Shown here piece by piece: positions 22,361-25,622 of a stretch of 25,622 bases of DNA. Position numbers and translations under genes: made by a program. Every line of letters starts with the position of its first letter. Position 1 is the stretch's first letter. The DNA lies in the NCBI GenBank assembly GCA_015487455.1, contig WFPR01000065.1:1-25622 (forward strand). Reading direction: 5' to 3'. The notes beneath the pieces are model-generated. The model did no database searches. It saw only the letters and a list, made by a program, of their open reading frames with translations, and was not told the origin of the DNA. The DNA is from Candidatus Bipolaricaulota bacterium. Lineage in GTDB: Bacteria; Bipolaricaulota; Bipolaricaulia; RBG-16-55-9.

Positions 22361-24046
22361 ATGTGCGGCGTGGTCGGCGTGCTGCCCGACTCCGGCGTGC
22401 CGCCCCGGGAGGCGCTGGGGCTCGCGCTGGAGCTGCTGGAGGCCAGCCACAACCGCGGCGAGGACGGGACGGGCCTGCTGCTCTACGGCCGCGGGCTCTT
22501 CCCCCGCCTCGTCCACCTCGAGAAGTGGCTCGGCACCGCCTACGACATCCCTCGGCGCCTCTACGAGCTGAACTTGGAGCACCGCCCCGAGGCGATCTTG
22601 GGGCACACCCGCTACGCCACCCGCGGCCGCATCCGCGAGGAGAACATCCACCCCGTCTGGGCCAGCTGTCGCGACGTGCAGCTCTTTGTAGTGATGAACG
22701 GCGAGGTCTCGTTCACGGAGCGCTGGCTCCGCCGCGCCGAGGCCCAGGGCGTCCAGCTGCACGGCGCGACGACGGACACCGCCGGGTGCGCCGCCCTCCT
22801 GCTCCAGCTTTATCTGAGCGCTCGCGATCCAAGCGAGGCCCTGGTGGGGTTCTACAAGGAGGCGTTCCCGTTCGGGGGCTTCTCGATCCTGGGGCTGCTG
22901 CTCGACGGCGACCGCGCGTTCTTTCTGTATTTAAGGGACGGGATGCGCCCGCTCCACGCCGCCCGGTTTCGGGGCTGCCAGCTCTTCGTCTCGGAGACCC
23001 GTCCCCTGACGCGGCTGGGCCTGCGCTACGACGAGATCGCCGTCGTCAAGCCGGGGAGCGTCGGCTTCTGCGACCTGAGGACGGGCCGCTGGACCCACCT
23101 CGACATGGCCGCCCAGCTCAAGGGCCGGGCGAGCCGGGGGGAGTGCGCCTTCGAGTACGCGTACTTCCAGGAGCCGAACTCCGTGATGCACGGGCGCAGC
23201 TTGGACGCGATCCGGCGGGAGCTGGGGCGGGCCGCCTGTCGGGAGCACCCGCCCGCCTCCCCCCCTGCGGGGGGCTGCGCGAACTGCCCCGCGCGGGTGC
23301 TCGTCACCCCGGTCCCGAAGTCGGGGATCAGCGCCGCGTACGGCTATGCCGAGCAGGCGCTCCGGGACGGCCACGACGTCGAGCTGGCCACGGTGGTGCT
23401 CCGCCGCGGCGGCCCCAAGGCCGAGACCCGCTCGTTCCTGGGCGAGAGCCGCGCCGAGATCGTCTCGAGGCTGCAACGCAAGTTCGAGATCAACGCCCAA
23501 GAAGCCCAAGGGGCTGTGGTGATCAACGTCGACGACTCGATCGTGCGGGGGAACGTCTCGGCCTGGCTGGCGCAGCAGCAGCGCCGGGCGGGCGCCCGCG
23601 AGGTGCGCGTCGTGGCCGCCTGGCCGCCCATTTTGGGGCCGTGCTTCGCCGGGATCGCCATCGACACCGGCGACCCCCTCGCCAGCGTCGTGGAAGGCTT
23701 TGATCCGTACGCCCTCGCCGAGGACCACGCCCCCTTGGAGCGCCGGCTCCGGGAGGAGGGGTTCCACCACGAGCACCTCGGGCGGGTGCGCTTCGACGAC
23801 GTGGGGTACTTGAGCGTGGCGGCCGTGCGCCGGGTGCTCGGCTTCGTCCCCGGCGACGTCTGCACCGGGTGCTTCACGGGCGTCTACAACTACATCCACC
23901 CGCTCAACGTCCGCGGGAAGCCCTTCCGCTACGCGCCCTGGCTCGACGAGTTTATCGAGCAGAACGGCGTGGAGCGGCCCGACGTCAACCCTGAGCTTAG
24001 GAAGGAGGCCGAACGTGAACCCTCGACCTCGAGCTCGACAGCCTAA
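22361..24046 (+). CDS. purF: Amidophosphoribosyltransferase (PurF), 4Fe-4S type
   Basis: First committed step of purine synthesis: makes 5-phosphoribosylamine from PRPP and glutamine. The 561-residue protein starts MCGVVGV, so removal of Met exposes the nucleophile Cys2 with no propeptide. Glutaminase elements include GHTRYATRGR at 81-90 and Asn113-Gly114. The PRPP site is VINVDDSIVRGN at about 387-398; the usual RGTT is RGNV here. Cys262 (GECAFEYAYF), Cys428 (GPCFAG), Cys501 and Cys504 (CTGC) occupy the positions of the four cluster ligands of the Bacillus enzyme. An insertion with CANC at 306-309 precedes the PRPP domain and is unusual. AAGGGG lies 4 bases before the ATG, which fixes the start. 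The 3' end overlaps the next gene by 32 bp. Confidence 0.88.
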   Translation: MCGVVGVLPDSGVPPREALGLALELLEASHNRGEDGTGLLLYGRGLFPRLVHLEKWLGTAYDIPRRLYELNLEHRPEAILGHTRYATRGRIREENIHPVWASCRDVQLFVVMNGEVSFTERWLRRAEAQGVQLHGATTDTAGCAALLLQLYLSARDPSEALVGFYKEAFPFGGFSILGLLLDGDRAFFLYLRDGMRPLHAARFRGCQLFVSETRPLTRLGLRYDEIAVVKPGSVGFCDLRTGRWTHLDMAAQLKGRASRGECAFEYAYFQEPNSVMHGRSLDAIRRELGRAACREHPPASPPAGGCANCPARVLVTPVPKSGISAAYGYAEQALRDGHDVELATVVLRRGGPKAETRSFLGESRAEIVSRLQRKFEINAQEAQGAVVINVDDSIVRGNVSAWLAQQQRRAGAREVRVVAAWPPILGPCFAGIAIDTGDPLASVVEGFDPYALAEDHAPLERRLREEGFHHEHLGRVRFDDVGYLSVAAVRRVLGFVPGDVCTGCFTGVYNYIHPLNVRGKPFRYAPWLDEFIEQNGVERPDVNPELRKEAEREPSTSSSTA

Positions 24047-24527
24047 CAGACGGCCGTGCGCGTTGGGGGTGGGACTGGCCCTGACGCTGGGGACGCTGGT
24101 CTTCAGCCTCGGCCCCCTCGCCCAGGACGCCCTCAGCGCGGTCCGCGTGGGCGGGGGGCTGGGCTGGGTCGCGGGCCAGCCCGTGCTCATGGGGCGCGCC
24201 GTCGTGGATCTCGTGCCCCTGCTCGTCGCGACCGTCGCGTTCGACGCGGAGCTGTGGGCCTTCTCCGCCAGCGGTCAGCAGTTCCTGCCCTTCCTGTCCG
24301 TCAGCGCGTTCGCTCTGGTCAAGCTCACGGCGGGACTGGCCCCCATCATCAGCCTCTCCGAGGCGGGGATTCAGCTGATCGCGGGCACGCTGGCCGTCAA
24401 GGGCGCGCTGGGCTTCTCCCTAGGCCCTCTGGAGCTGTTCGCCGAGGGGATCTTCCTGGCCGCGCCCGCGAACACCGTCCTCGTGGACGGGCCGTTCCTG
24501 GCCGTGGGCGCCCTGCTCGGGTTTTAA
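24015..24527 (+). CDS. Small exported protein, probable outer-membrane beta-barrel
   Basis: A 170-residue protein with no recognised family. Residues 1-42 look like a signal peptide: an Arg-rich start, a hydrophobic core (ALGVGLALTLGTLVFSLG) and a possible cleavage after LSA. The mature part is a series of alternating amphipathic, Gly- and Phe-rich strands and ends in phenylalanine (GALLGF), as many outer-membrane barrels do. That reading is inference; a short membrane-embedded protein is the alternative. The GTG start is firmly supported by AAGGAGG six bases upstream, inside the end of purF, so the two are translationally coupled. An MFS transporter starts 13 bp after the stop. Confidence 0.7.
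   Translation: MNPRPRARQPNRRPCALGVGLALTLGTLVFSLGPLAQDALSAVRVGGGLGWVAGQPVLMGRAVVDLVPLLVATVAFDAELWAFSASGQQFLPFLSVSAFALVKLTAGLAPIISLSEAGIQLIAGTLAVKGALGFSLGPLELFAEGIFLAAPANTVLVDGPFLAVGALLGF
24021..24043 (+). repeat. 6-bp-period tract in the purF/exported-protein overlap
   Basis: The units cctcga, cctcga, gctcga and cagcct follow in register. The tract encodes the Ser/Thr tail of PurF in one frame and the Arg-rich start of the next protein in another. Confidence 0.5.
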
Positions 24528-24540
24528 CTTCAAAATTTCA

Positions 24541-25622
24541 ATGGCTCAACGGACGAGCGCCCCCCCAACGGCCTGGCGGCGGACCCTGGCGATCGCCTTC
24601 TTCGCCCAGCTCACGACCGCCGTCGGCTTCTCGAGCATCTTCCCGTTCCTGCCCCTCTACGTGGAGGCGCTGGGCTCGTCCACGGGGCTCAGCTTGGAGC
24701 TCCTGGCCGGGCTCGTCTTCTCGGGCCAGGCGTTCACGATGATGCTCGCCTCCCCCATCTGGGGGGCGCTGGCCGACCGCTTCGGCCGCAAGCTCATGGT
24801 CGAGCGGGCCACCTTCGGCGGCGCCCTCATCGTGCTGCTGATGGCCTTCGCCCGCTCCGCCGAGGAGCTGGTGATCTTGAGGGCGATCCAGGGCCTGATC
24901 ACGGGCACGATCGCGGCGCTCAACGCGCTGGTGGCCGCCAGCGTCCCCCGGGATCGCGTCGGCTCCGCGATGGGGCTGCTGCAGTCGGGGCTGGCGGGGG
25001 GCGTGGCCCTCGGCCCCCTCCTCGGCGGCGCGGTGGCCGACGCCCTCGGCTACCGGGCCGCGTTCTACGTGACCGCCTCGCTGCTGCTGTTGGCGGGGAT
25101 TCTGGTGCTCGTCGGCGTCCGGGAGCCCCGCCGCCCTCGAGGGCAGCCACAGCAGGAGGACGGCGGCGATGAGCTGAGAGGCGTGGTCCGCCTCTGGCGC
25201 GCCGTGCTCACGTCCAAGGGGGTGCTCGTGGCGTACTGGATGCGCTTCCTCACCCAGTTCGGCCGCATGATGGTCGTCCCCGTGATGCCGCTGTTCGTCG
25301 CGCTGCTCCTGGACCAGGGGCCGGGCGTCCCGGGCGGCGGGGCGATCGGGGTGAACACCTTCACGGGGCTCGTGATCGGGGTGGCGTCGGCGACCACGAC
25401 GGTCAGCTCGATCTACTTGGGTCGGCTGGGGGACCGCCTGGGGCACCGCCCCGTCGTGACGGCCTGCGCGCTGCTGGCCGCCGGGCTCTACGCGCTCCAG
25501 GGGCAGGTGACGGCGGCGTGGCAGCTCCTCGCGCTGCAGGCGCTCGTGGGCGTGGCGCTCGGGGGCGTGATCCCGACGGTGAGCGCGCTGCTGGCGGGCT
25601 ACACCCGCCCCGGGATCGAGGG
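24541..25622 (+). CDS. MFS transporter, DHA1 drug-efflux type (3' end outside window)
   Basis: Inner-membrane secondary transporter; 360 residues are present and the frame is open at the window end. The first helix (LAIAFFAQLTTAVGFSSIFPFLPLY) is followed by the MFS signature GALADRFGRKLM between helices 2 and 3. A second matching loop, GRLGDRLGHRPVV, occurs after helix 8 at about residue 293. The helix-5 antiporter motif is suggested by GPLLGGAVADALGYR. These place it among proton-driven drug or metabolite exporters like MdtG; the substrate is unknown. The ATG at 24541 follows an AT-rich 13-bp gap after the exported-protein gene, with no Shine-Dalgarno visible, so translation may depend on coupling. 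Confidence 0.88.
   Translation, partial: MAQRTSAPPTAWRRTLAIAFFAQLTTAVGFSSIFPFLPLYVEALGSSTGLSLELLAGLVFSGQAFTMMLASPIWGALADRFGRKLMVERATFGGALIVLLMAFARSAEELVILRAIQGLITGTIAALNALVAASVPRDRVGSAMGLLQSGLAGGVALGPLLGGAVADALGYRAAFYVTASLLLLAGILVLVGVREPRRPRGQPQQEDGGDELRGVVRLWRAVLTSKGVLVAYWMRFLTQFGRMMVVPVMPLFVALLLDQGPGVPGGGAIGVNTFTGLVIGVASATTTVSSIYLGRLGDRLGHRPVVTACALLAAGLYALQGQVTAAWQLLALQALVGVALGGVIPTVSALLAGYTRPGIE

Overview
This window is about 25.6 kb of GC-rich, gene-dense bacterial DNA with short intergenic gaps, no insertion sequence, no phage genes and no CRISPR array. Strong Shine-Dalgarno sequences, sigma-70-like promoters, GatB, SufBCD and tRNA genes with encoded CCA make it bacterial. Several traits suggest a thermophilic or deep-branching diderm: a Thermus-like seven-iron ferredoxin, a B12-dependent ribonucleotide reductase, an intein in SufB, an archaeal-type DUF99 protein and a probable small outer-membrane barrel. 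The phylum cannot be fixed from this sequence alone.

Layout. (1) Positions 1-2733, plus strand: the end of an Aap-type polar amino acid ABC permease, its ATPase, and a Sfp-type phosphopantetheinyl transferase. (2) Positions 2730-13395, minus strand: read in the direction of transcription, a seven-iron ferredoxin and then the iron-sulfur assembly operon sufC-sufB(intein)-sufD-sufU-Rieske-sufS, followed by thioredoxin and a large secreted double-propeller protein. A near-ideal promoter (TTGACA, 17 bp, TAGGAT) starts the suf operon, with further promoters predicted before sufU and trxA. (3) Positions 13516-16951, plus strand: gatB, a DUF99 protein, a two-repeat SPW membrane protein and a TetR regulator. 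(4) Positions 16912-20208, minus strand: tRNA-Pro(GGG), a UPF0173 metallo-hydrolase and nrdJ. (5) Positions 20447 to the end, plus strand: an HtrA/Deg protease, tRNA-Pro(CGG), purF, a small exported protein and a truncated MFS transporter.

How the genes fit together. The centre is an iron-sulfur assembly locus. SufS mobilises sulfur, SufU relays it, SufBCD builds clusters, and Rieske and seven-iron ferredoxins sit beside them. PurF carries the four cysteines expected for a 4Fe-4S cluster. The rest is mostly housekeeping.

Unusual features. The most striking is a recurrent set of degenerate 6-bp-period tracts. They lie in protein tails, linkers and insertions and also in untranslated leaders, so they do not look like simple protein selection. 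Other points are a 9-bp palindromic repeat array at the predicted transcription start of the SPW gene, -10 boxes placed for leaderless mRNAs at gatB and sufU, and an apparently intact homing-endonuclease intein in SufB. I saw no unmistakable new multigene system. The repeat tracts and the SPW operator array are the best leads.
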